Shown here: positions 48,201 through 55,842 of the stretch, piece by piece
Layout of the letters: the number at the start of each line of letters is the position of its first letter
Position numbering within the stretch: the stretch's first letter is position 1
From: Gammaproteobacteria bacterium
Lineage (GTDB): Bacteria > Pseudomonadota > Gammaproteobacteria > UBA6429 > Thiohalophilaceae
DNA length: 64,000 nt
NCBI GenBank assembly: GCA_016194635.1
Contig: JACQBC010000037.1
Coordinates: 124,001-188,000, forward strand
Direction: 5' to 3'
Notes under the pieces: model-generated
What the model was told of the DNA's origin: nothing
What the model saw: only the letters and a program-made list of their open reading frames with translations
Database searches by the model: none
Translations under genes and position numbers: made by a program

Positions 48201-48281
48201 CACATCGGTCGGCCGATGCCGGTGGCGGACGTCGCCGCGTGGTTGGAACGCTGGTCGGCGCAAGTCTCCTCGCGCGCTTAA
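45201..48281 (+). CDS. REC-REC-GAF-PAS-GGDEF-EAL c-di-GMP protein
   Basis: A 1026-residue cytoplasmic protein. Receiver 1 at about 14-128 (VVEDNPITR, LVLLDLLLPD), receiver 2 at about 149-265 (LLVDDDPVQ, DLVVSDVLMPH), GAF-like region at about 310-465, PAS at about 475-590, GGDEF-type at about 595-755, EAL at about 770-1020. The GGDEF site reads LTGDEF and the metal-binding strand LINLNNFRDTND has lost its first Asp, so cyclase activity is doubtful. The EAL domain has GVEALVRW, EITESAIM, DDFGTGYSSL, KIDKSFV and TAEGVE, so phosphodiesterase activity is likely. CGGAGAAG precedes the ATG. Predicted output of the upstream phosphorelay. Confidence 0.92.
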   Translation: MPTGTIQKNTVTDLNQALIMVVEDNPITRKSVRLALQAEGYRVTEAEDGRRALEQMHAQPPDLVLLDLLLPDIHGADLVLQLRALPGGSDIPILAFSGFVSKMEEARVAGAGFTDFLLKPVEPSRLVQTVASFLASRNGADPAPGANRRLLLVDDDPVQLKLLRLQFEHAGFDVHIAHHGAEALLMLQAEPPDLVVSDVLMPHLDGFELCLALRQEPRLRNLPLVMVSANYLEEADQQLGARVGASAFVYREQGFDTLLQAVLESLERPVPVATASVQQLETERHAQIVRQLERQVSLHAACAQRNVVQSAILHELGLIAETLAKRKDLESALDEILAYCLDGAGLSKGALYLTVADAPLTLSAQYGCATILEATRGFFGIPHIFQRALQTGDSLMIPSADVSVTQGEKLLDLAQAKSALIIPVRSGEEDLAVLLLLSLHSDLLENDWLAFGRALASQIGQSVALSRTFYRLAESEQRYRSLFEAANDGICVTDDNGHVLDANPACCALAGHPLEIFRGMDISQVLTGVDRRRWPEMLRDYVRTGVVDGEFSYRMRNGTEKTVEVHGSRVAPGMYLNVIRDITERKRAEVTIQRLAYHDTLTAMPNRVALLARLKQAVEGAAREQQNLALLLINLNNFRDTNDTLGHHNGDQLLIQVAERLRQVLWESDMVARLTGDEFAALLPRLSQQAHLDLVVHKITEALQPAFVIADIPLDVQVAIGVALYPAHGQDTDTLFQHADVALHEAKRNHQSCVVYDAAFDHFQPQQLSLMAELRVAIAQNALALHYQPKVQLNNNQLMGVEALVRWYHPKRGLLPPMEFIPVAEKTGLISDLTCWVIKTALQQAKQWHKMGLEIKIAVNISARNLQDRDFVPQITEILSPTTFTAEQLIFEITESAIMHDPTGAKRKLEELHQRGIRFSIDDFGTGYSSLSYLKELPVSQLKIDKSFVMDFKDPRNAAIVRSTIELAHNLGLEVTAEGVEDAVTLQALTALGCDEAQGYHIGRPMPVADVAAWLERWSAQVSSRA

Positions 48282-48543
48282 GGTTGCAGCGTCGCTTGCT
48301 TGTTAAACCCAGCGGCAGGTACCGCAGCCCGTTTAAACCTCCCTTGCGCGGCCCGTTTACTAATGATAACAGGCTCTGGGCGTTGCTCTGATGATCGGCG
48401 TATTTAAAACCTATAATAGCCGCAACCCTGGCTTTCATAACCCTGGCAAAACGGTATACTTTGATCACTTGAACAACCTTGCACACTGCTACCCAACCAG
48501 GGGTGTAGCATTGACGGTTTACATTGGAGTTTGTGGAAGAATC

Positions 48544-49374
48544 ATGAAATCATCTACGCGCGTTATATATTTACTTTGCGCCCTCTGGTGCGGCAATATA
48601 TCGGCGGCCTGTGAACCCAAAAGCGTATCGGTGGGTGGCATCGAGCGCACCGGCATCGTATGCGCGCCCGCGGTGATGACGCTACCGGTTGCAACCGTGC
48701 TCGCCTTCCACGGGCGTGGAAGTAATGCACGCGAAATGGCCGTGGGTACCCAGTTACATAGCGCCTGGCCAGAAGCCTTGGTGGTGTATCTCGACGGACT
48801 GACCGGTAATCCCGGGCCTAATGATCCGCAAGGCCAAAAAACGGGTTGGCAGATCAACCCCGGCGAGATGAACGACCGCGATGTCGCGTTTAGCGACGCG
48901 GTGTTGGAGTCATTGGCGCAACATTACAACATTGATCGGCGCAGGGTGTTTGCGGTGGGGCATTCCAACGGTGCGCGTATGGTCGGCATTTTATGGGCGC
49001 TGCGCGCCCAGTATTTTACGGCGCTGGCCTTTTCCGCCGCCCAGGCCGATACCCTGATTGAAACAGCGCAACCGCGTTCGGTTTTTATGGGAATGGGGAT
49101 CCACGATGCGGTGGTTCCCTTTGATTGGCAATACCGATCCATCCAATACGCGGCGGCGCGGTTCGGTATCGAACTGGAGGAGGGCAAGCACGCGGGGGTT
49201 CAACGGTTACGCAACCACGACGGGATTGAATTGATGTCGTTTATCCATTCGGGGGGGCATATTTGGCCCGCCGAACAAACCCACATGATCGTCGATTTTT
49301 TCAAGCGCCAGGGTCAATCCTCTAACCTGAGCGCCAAGCGAGATGTCCCGCACCTGGCAGGTGTATTACCTTGA
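48544..49374 (+). CDS. Exported alpha/beta-hydrolase esterase (PHB depolymerase/LpqC type)
   Basis: A 276-residue secreted hydrolase. A signal peptide (VIYLLCALWCGNISA, then A-C) is followed by TVLAFHGRGSNAREM (oxyanion region) and the nucleophile motif VGHSNGARM; the catalytic His is probably in SGGHIWP. These features match the polyhydroxybutyrate depolymerase/feruloyl esterase-like group. The start at 48544 was chosen for its signal peptide and GGAAG upstream. Actual substrate unknown. Confidence 0.85.
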   Translation: MKSSTRVIYLLCALWCGNISAACEPKSVSVGGIERTGIVCAPAVMTLPVATVLAFHGRGSNAREMAVGTQLHSAWPEALVVYLDGLTGNPGPNDPQGQKTGWQINPGEMNDRDVAFSDAVLESLAQHYNIDRRRVFAVGHSNGARMVGILWALRAQYFTALAFSAAQADTLIETAQPRSVFMGMGIHDAVVPFDWQYRSIQYAAARFGIELEEGKHAGVQRLRNHDGIELMSFIHSGGHIWPAEQTHMIVDFFKRQGQSSNLSAKRDVPHLAGVLP

Positions 49375-49393
49375 AGCGGGGGCCTAAACTGAA

Positions 49394-50092
49394 ATGGGCA
49401 TTACACGACACATTGAACGCCATAGAACCCAACGCATCGGCTGGCTGCGCGCGGCGGTGTTGGGCGCAAACGACGGTATTGTTTCCACGGCCAGCCTTGT
49501 CTTAGGTGTAGCGGCGGCAGGCGCGAGCACAAGCAGTATTTTGATCGCGGGTGTGGCCGGTTTGGTGGCGGGAGCGATGTCAATGGCGGCGGGCGAATAT
49601 GTGTCGGTGAGTTCGCAGGCCGATACCGAACGTGCCGATTTAGATCGAGAACGCAAGGAGTTGGCGGCCGCCCCCGAACAAGAGCAGGCCGAAATGACGG
49701 CTATTTATATCGAGCGTGGACTGGATGCGACGCTGGCCGCCGAAGTCGCTAGACAACTAATGCTACATGACGCTCTCGGCGCGCACGCGCGTGACGAACT
49801 GGGGATCTCCGCGCTATTAAGCGCGCGACCGGTTCAAGCGGCATTGGCTTCGGCGCTGACTTTTTCCGCGGGCGCGCTGCTACCGTTGTTGATAGTGCTT
49901 TTGATGCCGTTGGCGGCGATCATAGGGGCGGTGGCGGGTAGCACATTGGTGTTTCTGGCGTTATTGGGCGCGCTCGCGGCGCGCACCGGTGGCGCGTCGG
50001 TGTTGACGGCCACCACGCGGGTTACGTTCTGGGGCGCCTTGGCGATGCTATTGACGGCGGGGGTAGGGGCGTTGCTTGGGGTAACGGCTTAA
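49394..50092 (+). CDS. VIT1/CCC1-family iron or manganese transporter
   Basis: A 232-residue membrane protein: GWLRAAVLGANDGIVSTASLVLGVAAA as helix 1, AGAMSMAAGEYVSVSSQADTE as the helix-2 signature, an acidic cytoplasmic loop rich in Glu (ELAAAPEQEQAEMTAIY), and three further C-terminal helices. This matches the VIT family that moves Fe2+ or Mn2+. Its 3' end overlaps that of the convergent GDYXXLXY gene by 4 bp. Confidence 0.9.
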   Translation: MGITRHIERHRTQRIGWLRAAVLGANDGIVSTASLVLGVAAAGASTSSILIAGVAGLVAGAMSMAAGEYVSVSSQADTERADLDRERKELAAAPEQEQAEMTAIYIERGLDATLAAEVARQLMLHDALGAHARDELGISALLSARPVQAALASALTFSAGALLPLLIVLLMPLAAIIGAVAGSTLVFLALLGALAARTGGASVLTATTRVTFWGALAMLLTAGVGALLGVTA

Positions 50093-50625
50093 ATTTTTTC
50101 ATCTTGGCATGAAACAGTTTGTGCCGGTGTAGTAGCGGGCTGTGATAACCATTGAAAATCTGCATCACAGACCCCTGTCAACACCGCTTCACCCTTGGTG
50201 CTCACCCGGAACCGCCCATAACGCGCGTTGTTATAGGTCGCCGCCTGCCCTTCTTGAAAGAAGAACGCATCGGTGGCGATTTTGACCGCGCCGCCACGCA
50301 TCCGGTAATGCAATAAATAATCCCCCTCGTGCAGCGGTTCGTTTGTATTATGCAGGCGTACAAATTCGGCCACTTGGTTTTTATCCAACCGCACCACGGC
50401 ATCGCCATCGACATCCGTGCTGGAGGCAGTTATAGATTCAATCGCTTGTGTCAAGCGGTAACGCAGCGCCATGTAGTCGCCTTGTAACAGCGAGCGCGGG
50501 TCGCGCGGCGCCAAATCCAATAACATCACACGGCCGTTGGCGAGGGTATGTTGTTTGCCGATGATGAGGCTATTCACAGCGGCTAGGATAATAACCAGCC
50601 CCAACCATAACACTACCTTACGCAT
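50089..50625 (-). CDS. GDYXXLXY-domain membrane-anchored protein
   Basis: A 178-residue protein with an N-terminal helix (VVLWLGLVIILAAVNSLII) and the family motif LLQGDYMALRY near residue 65. Domain family GDYXXLXY is usually encoded with DUF4401 and DUF2157 proteins, as here. The function of the trio is not established. Overlaps the DUF4401 gene by 8 nt. Confidence 0.85.
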   Translation of the reverse strand: MRKVVLWLGLVIILAAVNSLIIGKQHTLANGRVMLLDLAPRDPRSLLQGDYMALRYRLTQAIESITASSTDVDGDAVVRLDKNQVAEFVRLHNTNEPLHEGDYLLHYRMRGGAVKIATDAFFFQEGQAATYNNARYGRFRVSTKGEAVLTGVCDADFQWLSQPATTPAQTVSCQDEKI

Positions 50626-51742
50626 GGCCGGCCTCGCGCTGTTGCACGCGTAGCAAATACCAGCCGACTAAAAGCAGCGCACCGCTGCCTAGTAAGGTAT
50701 AGGATTTATGCAATAACGAGACTTCGATGCCGTAGAAGAATGTGGTCAGGAAAATACTAAAGAAGGCGATGGCGATACCGGTGATCAGGCGGTTGGCGGA
50801 CTGAAACCCAAGCAGTATCACCAGCAGGGATAACACCAAGCCCGGCGCTTTCCAACTCAGCCCGATAAATGCCGCCGCGCCGATCAGACAGACTATTTTA
50901 ATGGTGTCGCGCACCGGGGTTGTCGTGCCATGGGTTAATCGCACAACCGTATATAAGAGTACCCCACCCAGGGCCAGGGTGGAAAGCCACGGACGGGGAA
51001 AGATCGCGGTGTGCGGCAGTTCGGGCAAGACATAGACCGTCGACAGCAACATCGTGGCCAACATGCCGATCAACACCGCGTAGTGGATGGGGACGTATAC
51101 CTTGGCAAACGGGGTTGTATAGTACCTACCTTCAGACAAGACCAGGTGCACGAAGCCCATTGCTAACACCAGGATAAGCCCATGGATGAATAACGCCGCG
51201 TCATATATATAGAACAGGATTACGGCTTCGGCGATCATGGCGATGCAGGCGAGGAATCGCAGGGTGTTATCGGGATAAACTGCAACCAACAACGCTTGGC
51301 TGAGTATCAGACTGACCAGGATCTGGGTTTCGGCGGTGTGCGAACCGTAGCTATGGAGGTAGTGATCGGATAGGAGGGCGATACCAACCGCCAATAACGC
51401 TTCGCCCGCCAAGCATACCGCCAAGCAACATTGAACTAGAAATTCCTGGGCGTGCTGTCGTCGCACTAGGGTCGCGCTAACCAGGCACACTATACTAAAG
51501 AGTAGCAAGGCCGAGCGTTCAAAACTATCGTGGAAGATTAACCAGCCCAATAAGGCGATAAATCCCAGCAAAAATAGGCTGGCGAACCACGCCCCCAGTG
51601 CGATGAATCCGCGGATATACCACGCGGAAGATTCCGCCTCGCTGCAAAACTCCGCGGCCAGCGGCTCGGACCAGTTGGCGGCCACCAGCCCTTCGTGTTG
51701 CAGCTGTGCGAACACGCTATCCAGGGTTGGGATGGGCATCAC
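50618..51742 (-). CDS. DUF4401 membrane protein
   Basis: A 374-residue protein with about ten hydrophobic helices after a short N-terminal region (DSVFAQLQHEGLV). Position and composition fit DUF4401, the usual middle gene of the DUF2157-DUF4401-GDYXXLXY trio. It overlaps both neighbours (26 nt upstream, 8 nt downstream), so the three are translated together. No catalytic motif seen. Confidence 0.78.
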   Translation of the reverse strand: MMPIPTLDSVFAQLQHEGLVAANWSEPLAAEFCSEAESSAWYIRGFIALGAWFASLFLLGFIALLGWLIFHDSFERSALLLFSIVCLVSATLVRRQHAQEFLVQCCLAVCLAGEALLAVGIALLSDHYLHSYGSHTAETQILVSLILSQALLVAVYPDNTLRFLACIAMIAEAVILFYIYDAALFIHGLILVLAMGFVHLVLSEGRYYTTPFAKVYVPIHYAVLIGMLATMLLSTVYVLPELPHTAIFPRPWLSTLALGGVLLYTVVRLTHGTTTPVRDTIKIVCLIGAAAFIGLSWKAPGLVLSLLVILLGFQSANRLITGIAIAFFSIFLTTFFYGIEVSLLHKSYTLLGSGALLLVGWYLLRVQQREAGHA

Positions 51743-52823
51743 TGTTTCTCCACTGCTGACGGATCGCGCGCAACCAGCGGCTCATGGTATAGATCTGCCC
51801 AATGATCGCCCCTCCAATGAATAATAAAACCAACATCCATCCGCCGATATCCCAATGCAGATTATCGATCGAACTAAAAACCGTCTTCACCAATAAAGAC
51901 GACAGGATAATGATCCAACTGAATAAAATCACCGCCAGCATAAACATATCGCGCCGCCGGGTTTGATAAAACCAGAATCCCGCGACGGTGCCGCTGATAT
52001 ACAACACCGGACTCAACACGGAAAAACGCGCGCCATTATCGCCGTGCCCATCAAACAGCAGCGATAAAACATTTGCCATGACCATTATTAATGCAACAAA
52101 GCCCAATAAACGCGGCAGATAACGTGATTGCAACCAGTCTGGGCCGCGCAAGGCAAGCGCCTCCCATGCCAGGACACTCAGCGCATTGAGGATAAACAAC
52201 CATTGCGCCAAACCAATATCAAATAACCGCTGTAGGATCCATTGTAACGGCCCCCCGCTACGCCAACCTTGCCAGCGCGGCGGATGCAACACTTGCGCCC
52301 AGTACAATATCAGACTCAGATCCAGTAGTACCATCACCAATAACCATAACCCCGCCGAGCGGCCGATCAATGCCCATGGCAGAATCAATAACGCCCAGGC
52401 CACAAACAACCCATAGGGATCCGCGCCGGTTTGATAGGTTTGGCCGTACATGGCCAACGCCGCACCGACGAATACCGACGCGGCCAACAGTGCCGCCTTA
52501 CTGCCCGCCGACTCCAAACCGCGTAACCCCACGAGCATGACACACGCCAGCATTAAAATTTGTGGTAACGCTAGTTTGGCGTAGTAAGGCAACTGCGCCC
52601 AATTAAAGGCAAAAAACGCCAGCACACCCACCAGCAACAACGCCACCCCGCTGAACAGAAATAAACGTTGTAGAAATTGTTGCCAATCACTGGGCCGTGG
52701 CGTCACTCCGGCGATCTGTAGCACGCGGCTAAAACTCGCCGCGGGTAGGGATAAGACACGCGCTACAGTGCGCAGGTGTTGTGCTGACGCGGGTATGTTG
52801 ATCAAGGCCATGTCCCATACCAT
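51717..52823 (-). CDS. DUF2157 membrane protein
   Basis: A 368-residue protein with about ten helices. Typical DUF2157 sequence is seen in FFAFNWAQLPYYAKLALPQ and AMYGQTYQTGADPYGLFVAWALLILPWAL. First gene of the trio. The start may be the in-frame ATG at 52811 (MALINIPAS) rather than 52823; neither has a strong ribosome-binding site. Foldback element D lies 38 bp upstream. Confidence 0.82.
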   Translation of the reverse strand: MVWDMALINIPASAQHLRTVARVLSLPAASFSRVLQIAGVTPRPSDWQQFLQRLFLFSGVALLLVGVLAFFAFNWAQLPYYAKLALPQILMLACVMLVGLRGLESAGSKAALLAASVFVGAALAMYGQTYQTGADPYGLFVAWALLILPWALIGRSAGLWLLVMVLLDLSLILYWAQVLHPPRWQGWRSGGPLQWILQRLFDIGLAQWLFILNALSVLAWEALALRGPDWLQSRYLPRLLGFVALIMVMANVLSLLFDGHGDNGARFSVLSPVLYISGTVAGFWFYQTRRRDMFMLAVILFSWIIILSSLLVKTVFSSIDNLHWDIGGWMLVLLFIGGAIIGQIYTMSRWLRAIRQQWRNSDAHPNPG

Positions 52824-52861
52824 AGCATAATTATTTTCATAATGATTCTATAGGAGTGAAA

Positions 52862-52981
52862 TTGGTGGTGGCCGGGTTCCCCCGGTGCCGGTGACTCGCT
52901 GTAAATACATCCCTGTACGCTCGATGGCGGCATTCCTGCCGCCAACGGTCACCCACACCGGGGGAACCCGGCCACCACCAA
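52862..52981 (-). repeat. Foldback element, copy D (34-bp arms, 52-nt core)
   Basis: Arms 52862-52895 and 52948-52981 pair at 32 of 34 positions. The core, 52896-52947, matches the shared core when read on the minus strand: CGTTGGCGGC, AGGAATGCCG, CCATCGAGCG, TACAGGGATG, TATTTACAGCGA. Arms resemble those of copy E but differ by several substitutions made in both arms. Confidence 0.9.
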
Positions 52982-53239
52982 CGGAGATAACATGACTTGT
53001 TTGCGAACAAAATAGATCAGAAGTCTGCTCGTCGCGTTGATAGTTATAGAGATAATTAGTGGTTCTGAATTTCCGAGTATTTCACTTAAGGTAATTCCAA
53101 GATGGATATCGGCTGGGGTTTCGTCGAGCAATTGTTGTGTCGAACTAAAGTCCGTGCATCCTTTTCCCTTATACATAGTAAAGTAGAACCATTTTTAGCG
53201 AAAGAAAGAAATCAATCCCAATTATCTCCGAGGATGCGG

Positions 53240-53357
53240 TTGGTGGTTACCGGGTTGACCGGTGTGGGTGACCATCGGCCGCAGGGATGCGGCCGTTGAG
53301 CGTACAGGGATGTATTTACAGCGAGTCACCCACACCGGTCAACCCGGTAACCACCAA
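53240..53357 (+). repeat. Foldback element, copy E (33-bp perfect arms, 52-nt core)
   Basis: Arms 53240-53272 and 53325-53357 are perfect reverse complements over 33 bp (TTGGTGGTTACCGGGTTGAC and so on). The core, 53273-53324, reads CATCGGCCGC, AGGGATGCGG, CCGTTGAGCG, TACAGGGATG, TATTTACAGCGA. Within it CGGCCGCA/TGCGGCCG makes a perfect inner stem closed by GGGA. Confidence 0.92.
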
Positions 53358-53480
53358 CTTCCTCCCCAGACGAAGCTATTTTTTTAATACACCGCTCACT
53401 CTTTCGGGACATCTACTTGAATCAACCGGCTATATTTGCACTATTATATATAGCATAACAACCTGTTATACCGAGCCAGC

Positions 53481-53975
53481 ATGCGACCATCGATTTACTG
53501 CTTACTACCCTTACTCAGCGTTGCGGGACTGTATGGCTGCGCCACACCCGTGGACATCGGTAACGCCGTCACCACGCTTAGCCCCGCGGCCGTCGCTTCT
53601 AATCCAGCCGTGTTGCCGACCTTGCCCGTGGCCTGGGGCGGCACGGTCATTAGCGGTAATAAAATCGGCGATCATATCCAGCTGGAAGTGTTGGCCTACC
53701 CGCTGGATGCACAACACCGTCCACAACTTCAACTCGATCCGATTGGACGCTTCATCGTAATAGTAGCGGGACAGCTTGACCCGGAAGGTTATAAACCTGG
53801 GCGTGAAGTTACCGTGGTGGGTGATGTTATCGAAATCCGCGCCAGCAAACTGGGCGAGCTGAGCGTCAATTACCCGCTGTTGGGTAACAGCCGGGTTTAT
53901 CTTTGGTCCAGAGAACCCTCTCCTAGCAATGAACCGCACTTTTATTTTGGTATTGGCGTGGGGCTCGGGCATTAG
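53481..53975 (+). CDS. slp: Slp-family outer-membrane lipoprotein
   Basis: A 164-residue lipoprotein: signal peptide IYCLLPLLSVAGLYGC with lipobox LYGC. The Slp/YeaY signature is seen in VAWGGTVISGNKIGDHIQLEVLAYPLD, GRFIVIVAGQLDPEGYKPGREVTVVG and a C-terminal W-x-R-E. The family is induced by starvation or acid in enterics; role here unknown. Followed 4 nt later by the CPXCG gene. Confidence 0.88.
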   Translation: MRPSIYCLLPLLSVAGLYGCATPVDIGNAVTTLSPAAVASNPAVLPTLPVAWGGTVISGNKIGDHIQLEVLAYPLDAQHRPQLQLDPIGRFIVIVAGQLDPEGYKPGREVTVVGDVIEIRASKLGELSVNYPLLGNSRVYLWSREPSPSNEPHFYFGIGVGLGH

Positions 53976-53979
53976 CGGC

Positions 53980-54174
53980 ATGCAAGCGCTTATCCCTCAT
54001 GACATTTATTGTCCCTATTGCGGCGAGGTCATCGAGATTCTGATCGATAATTCGGTGCCCGCGCAACAGTACATCGAAGATTGTCAGGTTTGTTGTCGAC
54101 CCATCACCATCAAAACCAAGCTTACGCGCAGGGGGGAGCTGGAAGTTGCCGTGTCGCATGAAAATGAGGTATAA
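53980..54174 (+). CDS. CPXCG-motif zinc-ribbon protein
   Basis: A 64-residue protein with IYCPYCGEVIEILID and EDCQVCCRPITI, that is, two CxxC pairs spaced as in the CPXCG cysteine-rich protein family (about 60 residues). The start at 53980 gives the usual family length; an earlier ATG at 53929 would overlap slp by 47 nt. Function unknown. Confidence 0.82.
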   Translation: MQALIPHDIYCPYCGEVIEILIDNSVPAQQYIEDCQVCCRPITIKTKLTRRGELEVAVSHENEV

Positions 54175-54206
54175 GTAGTACGAGGATCAATACACGGGAG
54201 AGGAAC

Positions 54207-55052
54207 ATGGTTACGGTTGGACTTCGTATTACATGCATCATAGTGTTGTTGGTAGAACTGGTGGGTTGTGCGTCAGAGTCGATCAAACCTGTACGGTTAT
54301 ATGTGTTTCATTGCGGCACGATTGATGTCAAAGACGTTTCGGTGTTTCATCCGGGCATCGGCAAGGGTGAGCACAAAATCCTTACTGATTCGTGTTACCT
54401 CATTGTCCATCCGAAGGGAAGTTTAATGTGGGACACCGGTATATCCGACGAGCTGGCCAAGCTGCCGGAGGGTAAAACCATGTACGAGGTATTTACCTTC
54501 CGCATGACCCAACCGCTGGCGGTGCAATTCCAGGAAATCGGTGTTTCACCGGCGTCGGTGCAATTCCTAGGGATTTCACACCTGCACAGCGACCATGTCG
54601 GCAATGCCAATTTATTTCCTCAAGCGCAGCTGCTGATACAAAAAGAAGAATATGCGGCGGGGTTTGGTCCGGAACCGGCTAAATTTGGTTTTGACCCCAG
54701 CAGTTACCCGACCTTAAAAAACAATCCTGTTAAACAGCTTGAAGGCGACTACGATGTCTTTGGCGATGGCAAGGTGGTGATTAAACGCATGCTCGGCCAT
54801 ACGCCGGGCCATCAAGCCTTGTTCGTGAAACTGGCCAAGAGCGGCAATATATTGTTGTCGGGCGATATGGTGCATTTCACCGACAACTGGGTACATAAAT
54901 ACGTTCCCGGTTTTAATTTTGACAAACAGCAATCGCTCAAGACCATGCAGGCGGCGGAAAAATTCCTAACAGACAACAACGCGCGGTTGTGGATTCAACA
55001 CGATCTAGAACAAAACAATACACTTAAACATGTCCCGGAATATTATGAGTAA
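54207..55052 (+). CDS. Lactonase-like metallo-beta-lactamase-fold lipoprotein
   Basis: A 281-residue protein with signal peptide and lipobox LVGCA. The metal motif SHLHSDHVGN is intact, with MLGHTPGHQ, LLSGDMVH and a C-terminal QHD supplying further ligands. The N-terminal CGTIDVKDVSVFHPG and LTDSCYLIVHPKGSLMWDTG resemble N-acyl homoserine lactonase-family proteins. A lipid-anchored enzyme would act in the periplasm or at the cell surface. GGAGAGGA precedes the ATG. Quorum-signal cleavage is possible, not shown. Overlaps the dioxygenase gene. Confidence 0.87.
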   Translation: MVTVGLRITCIIVLLVELVGCASESIKPVRLYVFHCGTIDVKDVSVFHPGIGKGEHKILTDSCYLIVHPKGSLMWDTGISDELAKLPEGKTMYEVFTFRMTQPLAVQFQEIGVSPASVQFLGISHLHSDHVGNANLFPQAQLLIQKEEYAAGFGPEPAKFGFDPSSYPTLKNNPVKQLEGDYDVFGDGKVVIKRMLGHTPGHQALFVKLAKSGNILLSGDMVHFTDNWVHKYVPGFNFDKQQSLKTMQAAEKFLTDNNARLWIQHDLEQNNTLKHVPEYYE

Positions 55053-55800
55053 CACGGAGCTTTCCTTGGACAAGCCGATGCAAACAATCGCGGCCACGAC
55101 ATTTCAGGCACAACGCCGACGTCTTATGCAGTTAATCGCCGCGGGTTTGGTCAGCGGCGATGCGGTGTCGCTGTTCGCGGCGGCGACGGGTTCCGCTGAA
55201 CCGCCGGACTGTGTGCTGACACCCGAGCAGACCACCGGCCCCTATTTTGTCGATGAAAAATTGCAGCGGGTTGATATCCGCGTAGATCCGACCGATGGAT
55301 CAGTTTCGCCGGGTGTGCCGCTGGCGCTTAAGTTGCGTGTGCAAGCGGTTCGGAAACAACAGTGTCTACCCTTGCTGGGCGCGCGGGTGGACCTGTGGCA
55401 TTGTAACGCCGCCGGTGTGTATTCCGGTGTGACCGATCCAAGTTTTGATACGCAAGGTAAGCAATTTCTGCGTGGTTATCAGATCACCAATGCCCAGGGC
55501 GAGGTCGAATTTAAGACGATATATCCCGGCTGGTACCCAGGCCGTACCGTACATATCCATTTTTTAATCCGTACCGCATCCGCTACGGCTAAGACGATAG
55601 AGTTCGCCTCGCAGTTGTACTTCGCCGATGACTTGAGTGATAAGGTTTTTAAATTACCACCCTACGCCGGACGCGGTAGCCGCCAGCTGCGTAATGACCA
55701 CGACGGGATATTCCGCCAGGGTGGCCGCCAGTTACAACTGAAGCTGGCGTCGAGCGCCGAAGGTTACCAGGCCGCTTATGTGGTGGGAGTGGTGGCCTAA
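55045..55800 (+). CDS. Intradiol ring-cleavage dioxygenase-type protein
   Basis: A 251-residue protein with an R-R-R-L-M-Q segment and hydrophobic stretch near residue 30 that could be a Tat-type signal. The catalytic barrel follows: CVLTPEQTTGPYFVDE, ARVDLWHCNAAGVYSG, and YPGWYPGRTVHIHF, which contain the Tyr, Tyr, His, His pattern expected for the ferric iron. Exported intradiol dioxygenases with this opening are common, but their aromatic substrates are rarely known. The start at 55045 overlaps the upstream stop by 8 nt. Confidence 0.87.
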   Translation: MSNTELSLDKPMQTIAATTFQAQRRRLMQLIAAGLVSGDAVSLFAAATGSAEPPDCVLTPEQTTGPYFVDEKLQRVDIRVDPTDGSVSPGVPLALKLRVQAVRKQQCLPLLGARVDLWHCNAAGVYSGVTDPSFDTQGKQFLRGYQITNAQGEVEFKTIYPGWYPGRTVHIHFLIRTASATAKTIEFASQLYFADDLSDKVFKLPPYAGRGSRQLRNDHDGIFRQGGRQLQLKLASSAEGYQAAYVVGVVA

Positions 55801-55842
55801 CATGCTCTGCGAGTAATTTTGAAATACACGTGTTGGAAGGGG

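Larger units (their letters stand above)
52824..53480. other. Gene-free stretch holding foldback elements D and E in inverted orientation
   Basis: The two elements (52862-52981 and 53240-53357) flank 258 bases that contain no gene I can support and are AT-rich. The right-most part (53370-53480) should hold the Slp lipoprotein promoter. Confidence 0.6.

Noticed and set aside
52949-53176. 75-codon minus-strand open frame between elements D and E
   Set aside because: It runs into the arm of element D, has no ribosome-binding site and shows no recognisable features.
53240-53357. Foldback elements as standard MITEs with target-site duplications
   Set aside because: No short direct repeats flank any of the five copies, and the outer ends are not conserved between sub-families.
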